Origin: an uncultured Myxococcales bacterium
GTDB taxonomy: Bacteria; Myxococcota_A; Bradymonadia; UBA7976; VGTA01
Length of the DNA stretch: 64,000 bases
Direction of reading: 5' to 3'
NCBI GenBank assembly: GCA_937146725.1
Contig: CAKZRU010000164.1
Coordinates: 62,001 to 126,000 of the forward strand
Position numbers and translations under genes: made by a program. Positions 8,558 to 17,617 of this stretch are shown here, piece by piece. Every line of letters starts with the position of its first letter. The stretch's first letter is position 1. Below the pieces are notes generated by a model. It was not told the DNA's origin. It was given only the letters and a program-made list of their open reading frames with translations, and did not search any database.

Positions 8558-11287
8558 ATGAATATAAACCTTTGCGAGTTACTCTCCTGTTCTAAAATAG
8601 CTTTACTCATGCTCACAAGCATACTGAGTATTAACATGTTAGCTTGTGATGATGATGCATTAAGCGCACGCCAAAGTGCTATTTTATCAACCGAACAAAA
8701 CCAGTACAGTTTCCCACCACCAAATTATGAATCACAATCGGCTGAGCTATCTGTGACATTAAATAATGTAGGAGGGGGTGAATTACTCATTGTTAAGGTG
8801 ACCATAGAAGAACAGGATGAGGTTAAAGAAATCAGTCTTTTAGACCAGGGCGATTGGGATACTGGTTTAACCGTTATTGAGGGTCAAGGTAGTAAGGTCA
8901 TGCGTTTTTCATGGAGTGTTATAGATGCCATTTCAGATGAAGCTTTGGTCACGATCGAAAGCAACGTAGGTATTTATCAATTTACACTTAATACCCCTGA
9001 TATTGACCCTGAAATCTCAGTATCGACATCACCAAGCTTTATTGGTGACGCAAGGGGAGGAAGAGTAAGTCTTGATAATGTACCTGCCGGTGGATTAGGA
9101 AGCATTTCACTAAGGTTACAAAGTGTAGGTGCAATTAACTTGAATCTGAGTGAATTATGCTTATTAGGTGATGACAACCAGTGCCTAACAACAAATAAAT
9201 CTGGAAGTTTTTGGCTGTGTTCCGGACAAGCGACCGAACTTGAAAATTGTGATGACAATCTTGATATAAGCTTAATCTTACCCGGTGCTTCTAAGACCTT
9301 AACTCTTTTTTACGCTCCACCAGAAACAGCGATTGACACAGAAGTAACTCGTTTATCCATCAAAAGCAATGCGGGTTCTGTACCTAGCTTTCTTCTCTCC
9401 ATACAAGGTGGACCTTGTACACGCAATGAAGAACAAATGGAATGTGGCGGTTGTGGTGATGGGGTGACCAATGGCCTAGAAGAATGTGATGATGGCAATT
9501 TAGATGATAATGATAGCTGCCTAAATAACTGTACACTTGCTGTTTGTGGAGATGCGATCGTACACTTTGGTGCTGAAGCTTGTGATGATGGAAATCAAGA
9601 TAATACAGATCAATGTACAAACCTTTGTCAACGACCAATGTGTGGTGATGGTTATCTTCAAGCCGATGAAGAATGTGATGATGCCGAAGAAACAGCTAAC
9701 TGCGATAATGACTGTACTTTTGCCAACTGTGGTGATGGGATCTTAAATGAAACAGCTGGTGAAGCCTGTGATGATCAAGGTGATAGTATTAATTGCGACT
9801 TTGATTGTACCCTAGCTGAGTGTGGTGATGAATATATAAATATTAATGCCGGCGAAGCCTGTGATGATGGTAATGGCGTAGCGGGTGATGGCTGTTCCGC
9901 TGACTGCCAAGTGGAAGAAGGCTTTAGCTGTACTGCTGCGCCCTCTAGCTGTAATACCGAATGCGGTGATAACATTACGGCCGGTCTAGAAGCCTGTGAT
10001 GATGGCAACACCGAAACTGAAACCTGTGCTTACGGCCAAGCGTCATGCACTGTATGTAATGCGCTGTGCCAAGAAGAAGCCGGTAGTATCAGGGTCTGTG
10101 GTGATGGAGTCATTGACAGCACAGATGGAGAAGCCTGTGATGATGGTAATAGCATAGCGGGTGATGGCTGTTCCGCTGACTGCCAAGTGGAAGAAGGCTT
10201 TAGCTGTACTGATGGACAATGTAATTCAATTTGTGGAGATCGCTTGATACGAGGGTCTGAAACCTGTGATGATGGTAACACTGAAACAGAGACCTGTGCA
10301 TATGGCGAACCCAGCTGTGAAGTATGCGGCGAAAGCTGTCAACTCACCGAAGGAATAAGTACCTACTGTGGTGATGAGGCTTTGAATGGGCCTGAAGAAT
10401 GTGATTTAGGACCTGATAATGGACAAGGTACTTGTGAATATGGCGTTCAACCTTGCCAAACCTGTTCAAATAACTGTGAACTTGAAAGTGGTACTGCGAT
10501 TTATTGTGGTGATGGGATTGTGCAAGCAGAATTTGAAGATTGTGATGGCACATTTGGCTGTAATTCCAACTGTCAGCTACCCTGCTCACCAAATTGCCCA
10601 TTGATTGAGATGGTCGATTTAGATCCAGGTGTATTTACTATGGGTTATCGCTTTGGCACAACGGATGTTAAACCTGAAGTACAAGTCAGTATCAATTATC
10701 CACTTCAAATCTCAAAGTATGAAATTACTGTCGAGCAGTATACCCTTTGCGTAGAAAGTGGTTTTTGTACTGTTTCAGGAAGTGATACAGGCTGTAATGG
10801 TCCAGATTTACCAACTCATCCACAGAATTGTATTACTCGTTCGCAAACTCAAAGATTTGCTGAGTGGGTTGGAGCAGATTTACCAAGTGAGGCCGAATGG
10901 GAATATGCTGCAAAAGGCACCGAAAGTCGAATTTTTCCTTGGGGCAATGCTCAAAATACTCTTTGTTCACTCGAAAGAGCTAATTATGCTGATTGTAATT
11001 TAGCTGGTACTCAAGCTTATGACCTGTTTTCAAGCCCCACACCTAATGGAATATACTCTTTAGCTGGTAATGTCGCTGAATGGACTTTAGATATTTATCA
11101 AAACTCGCATAATGATGCACTTTCCGATGGTAGACCATATTGTGCGGGCACCAATTGTGATGCCGGAAACTCTTGGGTCACTAAAGGTGGTAGTTATCAA
11201 AGTACAATTTTTAAAATCACAACATATAGCCGAGATTCAGCAAGTACAGCGAGTCCAAACATAGGTGCTCGTATCGTTCGCCGCTAG
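8558..11287 (+). CDS. DUF4215 cysteine-rich repeat lipoprotein with C-terminal FGE-sulfatase-like domain
   Basis: A 909-residue surface lipoprotein. Lipobox NMLAC (Cys30) ends the signal. Residues ~35-290 form beta-rich modules, including a choice-of-anchor/ASH-like segment. Residues ~297-680 are a run of Cys-rich repeats of the CGDG...EECDDGN type (DUF4215, frequent in myxobacterial surface proteins). Residues ~680-909 match the formylglycine-generating-enzyme/SUMF1 fold: MVDLDPGVFTMG, YEITVEQYTLC, LPSEAEWEYAAKG, FPWGNA, SLAGNVAEWTLDIY, TKGGSY and a terminal GARIVRR. In catalytic FGEs a cysteine pair near the GGS motif is needed; here the region after KGGSY reads TYSRDSAS with no Cys, so this domain is more likely binding or structural. 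Confidence 0.88.
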   Translation: MNINLCELLSCSKIALLMLTSILSINMLACDDDALSARQSAILSTEQNQYSFPPPNYESQSAELSVTLNNVGGGELLIVKVTIEEQDEVKEISLLDQGDWDTGLTVIEGQGSKVMRFSWSVIDAISDEALVTIESNVGIYQFTLNTPDIDPEISVSTSPSFIGDARGGRVSLDNVPAGGLGSISLRLQSVGAINLNLSELCLLGDDNQCLTTNKSGSFWLCSGQATELENCDDNLDISLILPGASKTLTLFYAPPETAIDTEVTRLSIKSNAGSVPSFLLSIQGGPCTRNEEQMECGGCGDGVTNGLEECDDGNLDDNDSCLNNCTLAVCGDAIVHFGAEACDDGNQDNTDQCTNLCQRPMCGDGYLQADEECDDAEETANCDNDCTFANCGDGILNETAGEACDDQGDSINCDFDCTLAECGDEYININAGEACDDGNGVAGDGCSADCQVEEGFSCTAAPSSCNTECGDNITAGLEACDDGNTETETCAYGQASCTVCNALCQEEAGSIRVCGDGVIDSTDGEACDDGNSIAGDGCSADCQVEEGFSCTDGQCNSICGDRLIRGSETCDDGNTETETCAYGEPSCEVCGESCQLTEGISTYCGDEALNGPEECDLGPDNGQGTCEYGVQPCQTCSNNCELESGTAIYCGDGIVQAEFEDCDGTFGCNSNCQLPCSPNCPLIEMVDLDPGVFTMGYRFGTTDVKPEVQVSINYPLQISKYEITVEQYTLCVESGFCTVSGSDTGCNGPDLPTHPQNCITRSQTQRFAEWVGADLPSEAEWEYAAKGTESRIFPWGNAQNTLCSLERANYADCNLAGTQAYDLFSSPTPNGIYSLAGNVAEWTLDIYQNSHNDALSDGRPYCAGTNCDAGNSWVTKGGSYQSTIFKITTYSRDSASTASPNIGARIVRR

Positions 11288-11304
11288 GCACTTAATCATC
11301 AAAT

Positions 11305-12039
11305 CTAAGCGTGTTTTAGGTGAGATCTATGTTTTAACCATAGTAATAGCCCGGATAGACTAAAGCTTATGATCACCAAACTTAGTCTTGGTGCTACTGT
11401 GATATTGACACCGAACTCCAAAGCTCGACTCAATAACTCTTGTGCAAGCAAATTAGGGTGAGCGATGCGCCACAGGCATGCACCAAGACTAGTAACTAAC
11501 ACTACAAGTCCCAGAAATATCCCATTAGAACGAGACTCAATCCATAGAATAAGAGCCATTAAAGCAAAACCCACACTTGCTCCCATGATTACTTGGGCAA
11601 GACTATGGGCATTTAAATAAACTCGACTACTCGCAATTAAGATGACCCAAGATAAGCCGAGGCCCAATCCAAATAATTTTTTATCACCAAACTTCGCTGT
11701 TTTTTGGCCTAATTGAATCATACTCCAACAAAAAAAGAAGATACCCACTGCACTTTGGGTATGACCAGATGGCATACCATAGCCTCCTGATGGGCTAGGA
11801 TGCAAAGGTGGTAATGCTCCATCAATATACCAAGGTCTTGGAGACAGGATTAAGTACTTAAGAGCAGTATTAATGAGAACACCCCAGACCCAAAAAGCAC
11901 TCATTCGCCAAGCTAGTGTTTTGAAGCCTTTGGCAGCTCTCTCCTGCATAAACCATGAAAGTAATAAGCAAGCCAGACATATCAGTATGTAGAGTGTTCC
12001 ATGGCCTAAATCACTAATGATCACAAAAAAGTTAGTCAT
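11305..12039 (-). CDS. PAP2-family membrane phosphatase
   Basis: Integral membrane phosphatase of the phosphatidic-acid phosphatase type 2 / undecaprenyl-pyrophosphate phosphatase superfamily. The three signature motifs are present in order: K-x6-RP (KYLILSPRP), PSGH (GMPSGHTQSA) and SR-x5-H (SSRVYLNAH). Around six hydrophobic helices surround them, so the active site should face the periplasm. It probably dephosphorylates a lipid phosphate, but the substrate is open. The ATG at 12039 is preferred, with GAGGAATG upstream; an in-frame TTG at 12057 is possible. It converges with the DUF4215 gene, 17 bases away, and follows the Lgt-like gene on the same strand. Confidence 0.88.
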   Translation of the reverse strand: MTNFFVIISDLGHGTLYILICLACLLLSWFMQERAAKGFKTLAWRMSAFWVWGVLINTALKYLILSPRPWYIDGALPPLHPSPSGGYGMPSGHTQSAVGIFFFCWSMIQLGQKTAKFGDKKLFGLGLGLSWVILIASSRVYLNAHSLAQVIMGASVGFALMALILWIESRSNGIFLGLVVLVTSLGACLWRIAHPNLLAQELLSRALEFGVNITVAPRLSLVIISFSLSGLLLWLKHRSHLKHA

Positions 12040-12137
12040 ATAGAAGTCATTCCTCAATATTGTTTAATGACTTGATTTATCACATCAACTCTCAGTTAAG
12101 TATCAGATTTAGCACATGATCTTGCGATATCCTTTAA

Positions 12138-13382
12138 TCAATAACGTAGGTATATGTTTGGTCCTGCACAACTTCTAGCTCTAGTATAATTTACTTGATG
12201 CTCATTAATTGCTTTTATCTGATCAGGTGATAAATCAGCAACTCGTCCTACTCTCACTAATTTTAGACTGGTCTCATCTAGCCTGTAAACCCATGTCTTA
12301 GGAAATCGCTCTATGCTTTCATGATGAGAACTAGCATTTGTATGTGTTGCTAAAGGAAGTAAGCACAAAGGGATAATAGCGATGAAAAAAGCCCATATTT
12401 GGATATTATGGCTAAAAAGTTCTTCATCGGGAATATCAAGTAATAAATCAGTGTCATCTTCAAAACGATTGATACCTTCATGCAGTGTTTGAATAAAGGC
12501 AACTGCTGATAAACATACACCGATAACACCTAATTGAGCGCTAAAAGGTGTACCAAAGCTCAAGCTCATTCCGGCACAAGTACTGATACTAATCCAAAGT
12601 ATACTTGCTTCTGTTAAGGAGACTTTTTTAACAAACTCATCGGAATGATGGCTACGCACTGGCTGTGGAATTGAGTGATGCTTTTTCAGAAGAAATGCTA
12701 AGCAAAGCATAATGGTAGCAAAACTTAAGAACCCCAATTGTAAAAGTGAAAACGGTCCAATTTGAATTAAGCTAGCCGGCGTTGTAATGAAGGCTTTTAA
12801 AGGATTAATAAGGCTGTAAACGATTAAATAATTAGCAAAAGTAAAGCTAGCCGCACTCAGTTCTCCCCAAAGTGATTTTAGCTTAAGCCCAAGTCCAAAA
12901 ATAATTAATAATCCAAGTGACTCATAAAGCTGAACGGGATGTACTTTAAGTGAGTGACCTTGTGAGAAGTGATGATAACGATCTAAATGATAATCACTGA
13001 TAAAGCCTTCATCTGTATATTGTATTGCCCACATAAGGTCGCTGACTTCACCAAAGCAACATCCGGCCAACCAACAGCCGATCCGACCAATAATTATAGT
13101 AAATAAGAAAGTATTCATTAGTGGCCATACAATAAATTGCCAAGCCTTCGCCTGCTTAGAAAGTACTTTCAAAACGCCAAAAAGGCTTATAATACCGATA
13201 ATATATGCACCAAGAATACTTGGGAAAAGCGTTACCCCAATCGATAAGGATACAAAAAATGCAGAAAAACTCCAAGTTGTCAGCCTAAAACCAATTTGCT
13301 TTGAGCAACAGTACATCGTACAAGCAAACAATAGTATGATCGGAAGCTTTCCAAACAGGATCCAAATTGTTGCGTAGTCCAT
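12138..13382 (-). CDS. Diverged prolipoprotein diacylglyceryl transferase (Lgt)-family membrane protein
   Basis: A 414-residue polytopic protein. The region ~100-220 resembles Lgt: IIGRIGCWLAGCCFGE corresponds to the Lgt signature GRIGNFxNxELxG, and HPVQLYES to the R/HPSQLYE motif. Canonical Lgt adds diacylglycerol to prolipoproteins. Here the signature Asn residues are replaced by Cys and Ala. The protein is also ~130 residues longer than Lgt: extra membrane helices follow after ~230, then a C-terminal soluble tail. The GRIGC..AGCC form is known among Lgt-like paralogues, so substrate and even activity are uncertain. ATG 13382 is chosen over an in-frame TTG at 13400. The PAP2 gene follows on the same strand. 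Confidence 0.75.
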   Translation of the reverse strand: MDYATIWILFGKLPIILLFACTMYCCSKQIGFRLTTWSFSAFFVSLSIGVTLFPSILGAYIIGIISLFGVLKVLSKQAKAWQFIVWPLMNTFLFTIIIGRIGCWLAGCCFGEVSDLMWAIQYTDEGFISDYHLDRYHHFSQGHSLKVHPVQLYESLGLLIIFGLGLKLKSLWGELSAASFTFANYLIVYSLINPLKAFITTPASLIQIGPFSLLQLGFLSFATIMLCLAFLLKKHHSIPQPVRSHHSDEFVKKVSLTEASILWISISTCAGMSLSFGTPFSAQLGVIGVCLSAVAFIQTLHEGINRFEDDTDLLLDIPDEELFSHNIQIWAFFIAIIPLCLLPLATHTNASSHHESIERFPKTWVYRLDETSLKLVRVGRVADLSPDQIKAINEHQVNYTRARSCAGPNIYLRY

Positions 13383-13643
13383 TGATATACCATAACCCAA
13401 AATATAAGTTGCTACTTGATTAATAATCTAAGCAATTCTACTACAGAGTAGGCTGATCTCAAGCTAAATGTACTAAATAAAGAAACTTTTACATAAGTAT
13501 ACATTTAATCAAGTTATAAAAACTGAGTTAATTTGGCTAAGTCATGGGTTTATCCCTAAGCTCATTAAGAGCATTCAACTTTCCTCAAACTTTGATACTT
13601 AGCTTAGACAGCCTTAGGAGCTTAAACGCTAAAAACTTGTAAT

Positions 13644-14432
13644 CTAAAAACTTGTAAAGTCGTAACGTAGCCCTAAAGAAACTCGTGGTTGCCATTCCCA
13701 TTGACTGTTAAAGCGAAAGCCAGATCCATCCGCTTCAAACTCGACGCGCTCACTCAAGTCAGTGCGGTCTAAAGGTGCATATACCGCTAATATTCTTAAT
13801 GGGATTCGCAACTGTTCATTCAGCATAAAATCAAAACCAAAGCCAAACATCCATGCCGTATAATCTTGTGATGCAGGATCAAGTAATGGTGGAGTGAAAG
13901 CAAAGCCAACAGGTTGCTCTAACTTGGCTTCTGAACTTGATACCCAATCAAAACCAACCAATAAAGAAGGACGAACCATTAAGTTTGGAATTTCGGCTCT
14001 TAACGTAACCGGAATATGGCGTGTCGTTTGACTGAGTGTAAAGGTTTGGCCATCAATGCGCCCTTCGGCTGAATCTATACTCCAATCCAAGCCAACATCA
14101 AGACTGAGTGCTTTCCATGCGATACCAATGTTAAATCCACCGCCACCGCCAACTCCACCAAAACCAGGATAGGGGAGTATGAGTATTTGTCCATTACGAG
14201 AGAGGGTTTTGCTCTTAGGTTCACTGATAAATGAGCCATTGACAAAGCCATTTGCGGTAAAGTAAGCCTTGAAAGGCTTGATACTCTCCGCTTGTTCAGA
14301 CTTGGCTTCGTCTGTATTTTTAGCTGTATTCGTCACCTCTGCTTGAGCTAAACTAGCAAACAGTAAAGTGATCACAACACAACTCAGTAGGCAATGGGTA
14401 CTCAATAAGCATCTTAAAAATCTTGTATTCAT
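13644..14432 (-). CDS. Outer-membrane beta-barrel protein
   Basis: Signal peptide at the N-terminus (LLSCVVITLLFASLAQAEV, probable cleavage after AQA). Then come alternating amphipathic strands with aromatic girdles and Gly-rich turns (PYPGFGGVGGGGGF, GLDWS, LLVGFDWVSS, MFGFGFDFML). The C-terminus ends SLGLRYDFTSF, a terminal aromatic residue as expected for BAM-inserted barrels. It is about 262 residues, consistent with an 8-12 strand barrel. Substrate and partner are unknown. ATG 14432 is chosen because AGTGGAGC precedes it and it gives a standard signal peptide; an in-frame upstream start at 14480 would add 16 residues. Confidence 0.78.
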   Translation of the reverse strand: MNTRFLRCLLSTHCLLSCVVITLLFASLAQAEVTNTAKNTDEAKSEQAESIKPFKAYFTANGFVNGSFISEPKSKTLSRNGQILILPYPGFGGVGGGGGFNIGIAWKALSLDVGLDWSIDSAEGRIDGQTFTLSQTTRHIPVTLRAEIPNLMVRPSLLVGFDWVSSSEAKLEQPVGFAFTPPLLDPASQDYTAWMFGFGFDFMLNEQLRIPLRILAVYAPLDRTDLSERVEFEADGSGFRFNSQWEWQPRVSLGLRYDFTSF

Positions 14433-14530
14433 GGATATTGCTCCACTAAAAATAATTAAAGTAGATGCTTTTAATAGCACAAAGTCATACGATCAACAGC
14501 TATTAAATCACTGTTAAGCATAAACCTTAT

Positions 14531-15385
14531 TTAGAGTGATTTAAGATGCGCTAAAGCCTGTTTGGCCGCGTATATATCTCGGTCCTGATCTCTTTGAGCA
14601 TAGGTATACAATTCAACCGTCACCATGCCTGAATACTCAATATCCTGTAATTTTTTCAGATATGAAGCCAAAGGCATATCACCTTCACCCGGTATCAGAT
14701 GATAGTGCTTGGTTTTAATAATATCCTCGATGTGAATATTCCAAATACGTTGTGAAAGAGCCTGTATTGCCTCTAAAGGATCTTCACCCGCACAACGAGC
14801 GTGACCTAAGTCAAGATTTGCTCCCAAGCGAGGGTGATCCACTTGCTTAATAAAGCTGACGAGCTCTGTCCAACGTTCAATGAGTAAGCCGGGTTCATAT
14901 TCGATACTCAGTTGTATATCGAGTTGGTCAGCGACTTCGCACAGCTGATAAACCTGTTCGGCAAAATAGGAAAGTTCTATTTCAGGAGCTAAAAGACCAG
15001 GACAGCGACCACTCGTAATGCTCACTCTTGGTGCACCTAGAGTTTTTGCCCAATCCATTAGAGCAACAACAGCATCAAACCTTTGTTGGCGAACTTTGGG
15101 ATCGGCATGGCTTAAGGAAGGCTCAAAAAGAGTTTCCGGCATCCATTCCGGCCAAAAATACATCGCTGTATTTCCATTAATATTACTGACCTTTAAATTA
15201 AGATCTTGCAATAGGTTTTTCAATTCACTTGCGGTCAGCTGACTGCCCTCATTTAGGGTCCAATGAGGGCGGTCTCCTAAGAGCTCAACTCCCTCATAGC
15301 CAAGCTTAGCAATAATCTCTAAGGCCTCTTTGAGAGGACGCTGAGTAAAGCCATTGGTGCTGTAGGCAAAAGGGAGTGAGCGCAT
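14531..15385 (-). CDS. Sugar phosphate isomerase/epimerase (xylose-isomerase-like TIM barrel)
   Basis: A 284-residue cytoplasmic protein of the AP-endonuclease-2/xylose-isomerase-like superfamily. Diagnostic segments are LGYEGVELLGDRPHW near residue 30, the metal-ligand strands IQLSIEYEPG and LGANLDLGHARCAGEDP, IWNIHIEDI, HYHLIPGEGDM and YSGMVTVELY at the C-terminus. The Glu, Asp, His and Glu ligands for a divalent metal at the barrel mouth are in place. It may isomerise or epimerise a sugar or inositol derivative; the substrate cannot be assigned. It lies 24 bases downstream of htpG on the same strand, so read-through transcription from htpG is possible. Confidence 0.85.
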   Translation of the reverse strand: MRSLPFAYSTNGFTQRPLKEALEIIAKLGYEGVELLGDRPHWTLNEGSQLTASELKNLLQDLNLKVSNINGNTAMYFWPEWMPETLFEPSLSHADPKVRQQRFDAVVALMDWAKTLGAPRVSITSGRCPGLLAPEIELSYFAEQVYQLCEVADQLDIQLSIEYEPGLLIERWTELVSFIKQVDHPRLGANLDLGHARCAGEDPLEAIQALSQRIWNIHIEDIIKTKHYHLIPGEGDMPLASYLKKLQDIEYSGMVTVELYTYAQRDQDRDIYAAKQALAHLKSL

Positions 15386-15409
15386 AGTTATCGCCTTGTT
15401 TTGTGTGGC

Positions 15410-17380
15410 TTATTGGGCCATTAAGCTGATTAATGCTTGATTAAAGGCGACTGGCTCGGTCAAAGGAGAACCTTCCGCAATCAGAGCTTGGCCATAAACC
15501 AAATGAGCAAAGTGATTAAGCTTTGGACTCTCTTGATCTGCTTCAAAAAGGTCTTTGAGCTTGGTAAATAGCTCATGCTTAGGATTGAGCTCTAGAATGC
15601 GCTTGCTACTTGGAATCTCTTGACCCATTTGCTTCATCATGCGCTCCATTTGAGGCGTCATTCCACCATTTTCGCTCACCAAGCAAGCCGGACTATCGGT
15701 CAAGCGATTTGAAAGGCGAACTTCTTTGATATACTCATCGAGTGAGCCCTTGATGTGACCTAATAAATCACCGGCTTCCTCTTGAGCTGCCTTACGCTCT
15801 TCTTCGGCTGCTTGCCGCTCTTCTTCTGAACCGAGTTCAACATCACCTTGACTGATTGACTGTAGGCTCTTGCTCTCATACTCAAAGAATGAACCCATCA
15901 TCCATTCATCGATCGGCTGATCCATGTAGATCACTTCAATGTCTTTGCTCTTAAAGGCCTCTAAGTGTGGAGAGCGCTCGATTGCTTCAACAGATTCACC
16001 GGTGATGTAATAGATCTTGTCTTGGTCTTCACCCATACGTTCAATGTACTCATCAAGCGTGGTGTAGCCTTCTTCCTTACTGCTTTTGAATAAGAATAAA
16101 GGTTGTATCTTTTTGCCTTGTTCCCAATCAGCAACAGACTCCTTGAGAACCTCACCAAAAGTTTCCCAAACCTTAGTGTAATCTTCACGATTATCTTTCA
16201 GAATAGACTTTAGGTGCTTGAGAGTTTTATTGGTTACGCTCTTTTTAATGGTTTTGATATGGCGATCTTGCTGCAAAAGCTCACGAGAAACATTGAGTGA
16301 AATATCTGGAGACTCTACTACACCCTTCATAAAACGAAGCCATGTAGGTAGGATTTCCTCACAGTTTTCCTTAATCATCACTCGGTTAGCATATAGCTGT
16401 AAACCATGCTTGCTATCACGATAATGTAGGTTTTGAGGTGCTGATGATGGCACAAACAATAGGCCGGTAAACTCAATCGCGCCTTCTACCTTAAAGCGGA
16501 AGCGATCAGCGGGCTCATCCCAAGCTTTAGAGATGTGCTTGTAGAATTCGTTATATTCCTCATCACTGACCTCATCTGGAGAGCGCTTCCAAATGGCCTT
16601 CATTGAGTTTGCTTGTTCCCACTCCCAATAAGGCTCTGGCTCTTTATTTTTGACCTCTTCGTCATCTTCACCTTCTTTAGCAACCACCGGCTTGCTCTTT
16701 TTAACCTCGAGCTCGATGGGATACTGAACAAAGTCTGAATAACGTTTGATTGTATTACGGAGAGTCCACTCATCAGTGAAATCATCAAGTGCATCATCTT
16801 CATCACTGTCTCTCAAGAATAAAGTGATTTCCGTACCTGCTGTTTCCTTATCTGATGCTTCAAGGGTAAACTCACCATCTCCCTCTGAAGTCCAGCACCA
16901 TGCTTCATCACTGCCTGCTTTACGACTGTGAACAACAACCTTTTCAGCAACGATGAAACTGGAGTAAAAACCAACACCAAATTGACCAATCAGACTTTCA
17001 ACCGCTTCACCACTTTGGTTTTCCTTAGATTCACTGAGCTTAGAAATGAACTCTCGTGTACCCGATTGAGCAATGGTACCAAGATTGTTGATCATTTCTT
17101 CACGGCTCATTCCGATACCATTATCAGAAATGACCAAACGTCGTGAACCATTACTATCTTGAGAGCCCTCTCCGCCAAGTGTATATACTTGAACCTTAAG
17201 ATCACCCTCGGGCAAAATACTTTTGTCGGTTAGTGACTCAAAACGAAGCTTATCAAGTGCATCTGAGGCATTAGAGATAAGTTCGCGAAGGAAAATATCC
17301 TTAGTCGAGTAAAGAGAGTGAATCATCAAATTGAGGAGTTGTTTGGCCTCGGATTTAAATGAGAATGTCTCGGTGCTCAT
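15410..17380 (-). CDS. htpG: Chaperone protein HtpG (bacterial Hsp90)
   Basis: ATP-dependent Hsp90-family chaperone, a cytoplasmic dimer. The N-terminal GHKL ATPase domain shows FLRELISNASDALDKLRF, the ISDNGIGMSREEM nucleotide-binding loop and GQFGVGFYSSF. The middle domain has NVSRELLQQDR with its conserved Arg, and the C-terminal dimerisation domain runs to the end. At 656 residues it is slightly longer than E. coli HtpG (624), owing to an acidic charged linker (KEGEDDEEVKNKEPEP) as seen in longer homologues. ATG 17380 is preferred, with AGGAGATC upstream; an upstream in-frame start at 17416 would add 12 residues. It is divergent from the carbonic-anhydrase fusion gene. Confidence 0.96.
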   Translation of the reverse strand: MSTETFSFKSEAKQLLNLMIHSLYSTKDIFLRELISNASDALDKLRFESLTDKSILPEGDLKVQVYTLGGEGSQDSNGSRRLVISDNGIGMSREEMINNLGTIAQSGTREFISKLSESKENQSGEAVESLIGQFGVGFYSSFIVAEKVVVHSRKAGSDEAWCWTSEGDGEFTLEASDKETAGTEITLFLRDSDEDDALDDFTDEWTLRNTIKRYSDFVQYPIELEVKKSKPVVAKEGEDDEEVKNKEPEPYWEWEQANSMKAIWKRSPDEVSDEEYNEFYKHISKAWDEPADRFRFKVEGAIEFTGLLFVPSSAPQNLHYRDSKHGLQLYANRVMIKENCEEILPTWLRFMKGVVESPDISLNVSRELLQQDRHIKTIKKSVTNKTLKHLKSILKDNREDYTKVWETFGEVLKESVADWEQGKKIQPLFLFKSSKEEGYTTLDEYIERMGEDQDKIYYITGESVEAIERSPHLEAFKSKDIEVIYMDQPIDEWMMGSFFEYESKSLQSISQGDVELGSEEERQAAEEERKAAQEEAGDLLGHIKGSLDEYIKEVRLSNRLTDSPACLVSENGGMTPQMERMMKQMGQEIPSSKRILELNPKHELFTKLKDLFEADQESPKLNHFAHLVYGQALIAEGSPLTEPVAFNQALISLMAQ

Positions 17381-17617
17381 AGTGCTGATCTCCTGCTTGA
17401 GCTGAATAGTGAACATAAAAAAGATAGGTATTTAAAGACGCATTAAAGATATGCTGTGCATACCATAGACCCCATTTCTAAGTTGGCAAGGGGGCAAACG
17501 TTGATTTCCTATGCAATGAAGTTTAAATCTGTAAATATATGGCATAAAAATAGTCTTACAATTTAAGTATGGCTGAGTCACTTACCCTGTAAATTAACGT
17601 TTTAATCGGATAGTTGT

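Noticed and set aside
9310..10601. Antisense ORFs rich in His or Ser-Pro inside the DUF4215 region
   Set aside because: They mirror the repeated GATGATGG-type codons of the cysteine-rich repeats and lack starts, ribosome-binding sites and family features.
17470..17477. CCCCATTT resembling a sigma-32 -10 box near htpG
   Set aside because: It is on the plus strand, facing the carbonic-anhydrase gene rather than htpG, and no CTTGAAA-type -35 is found at the right distance.
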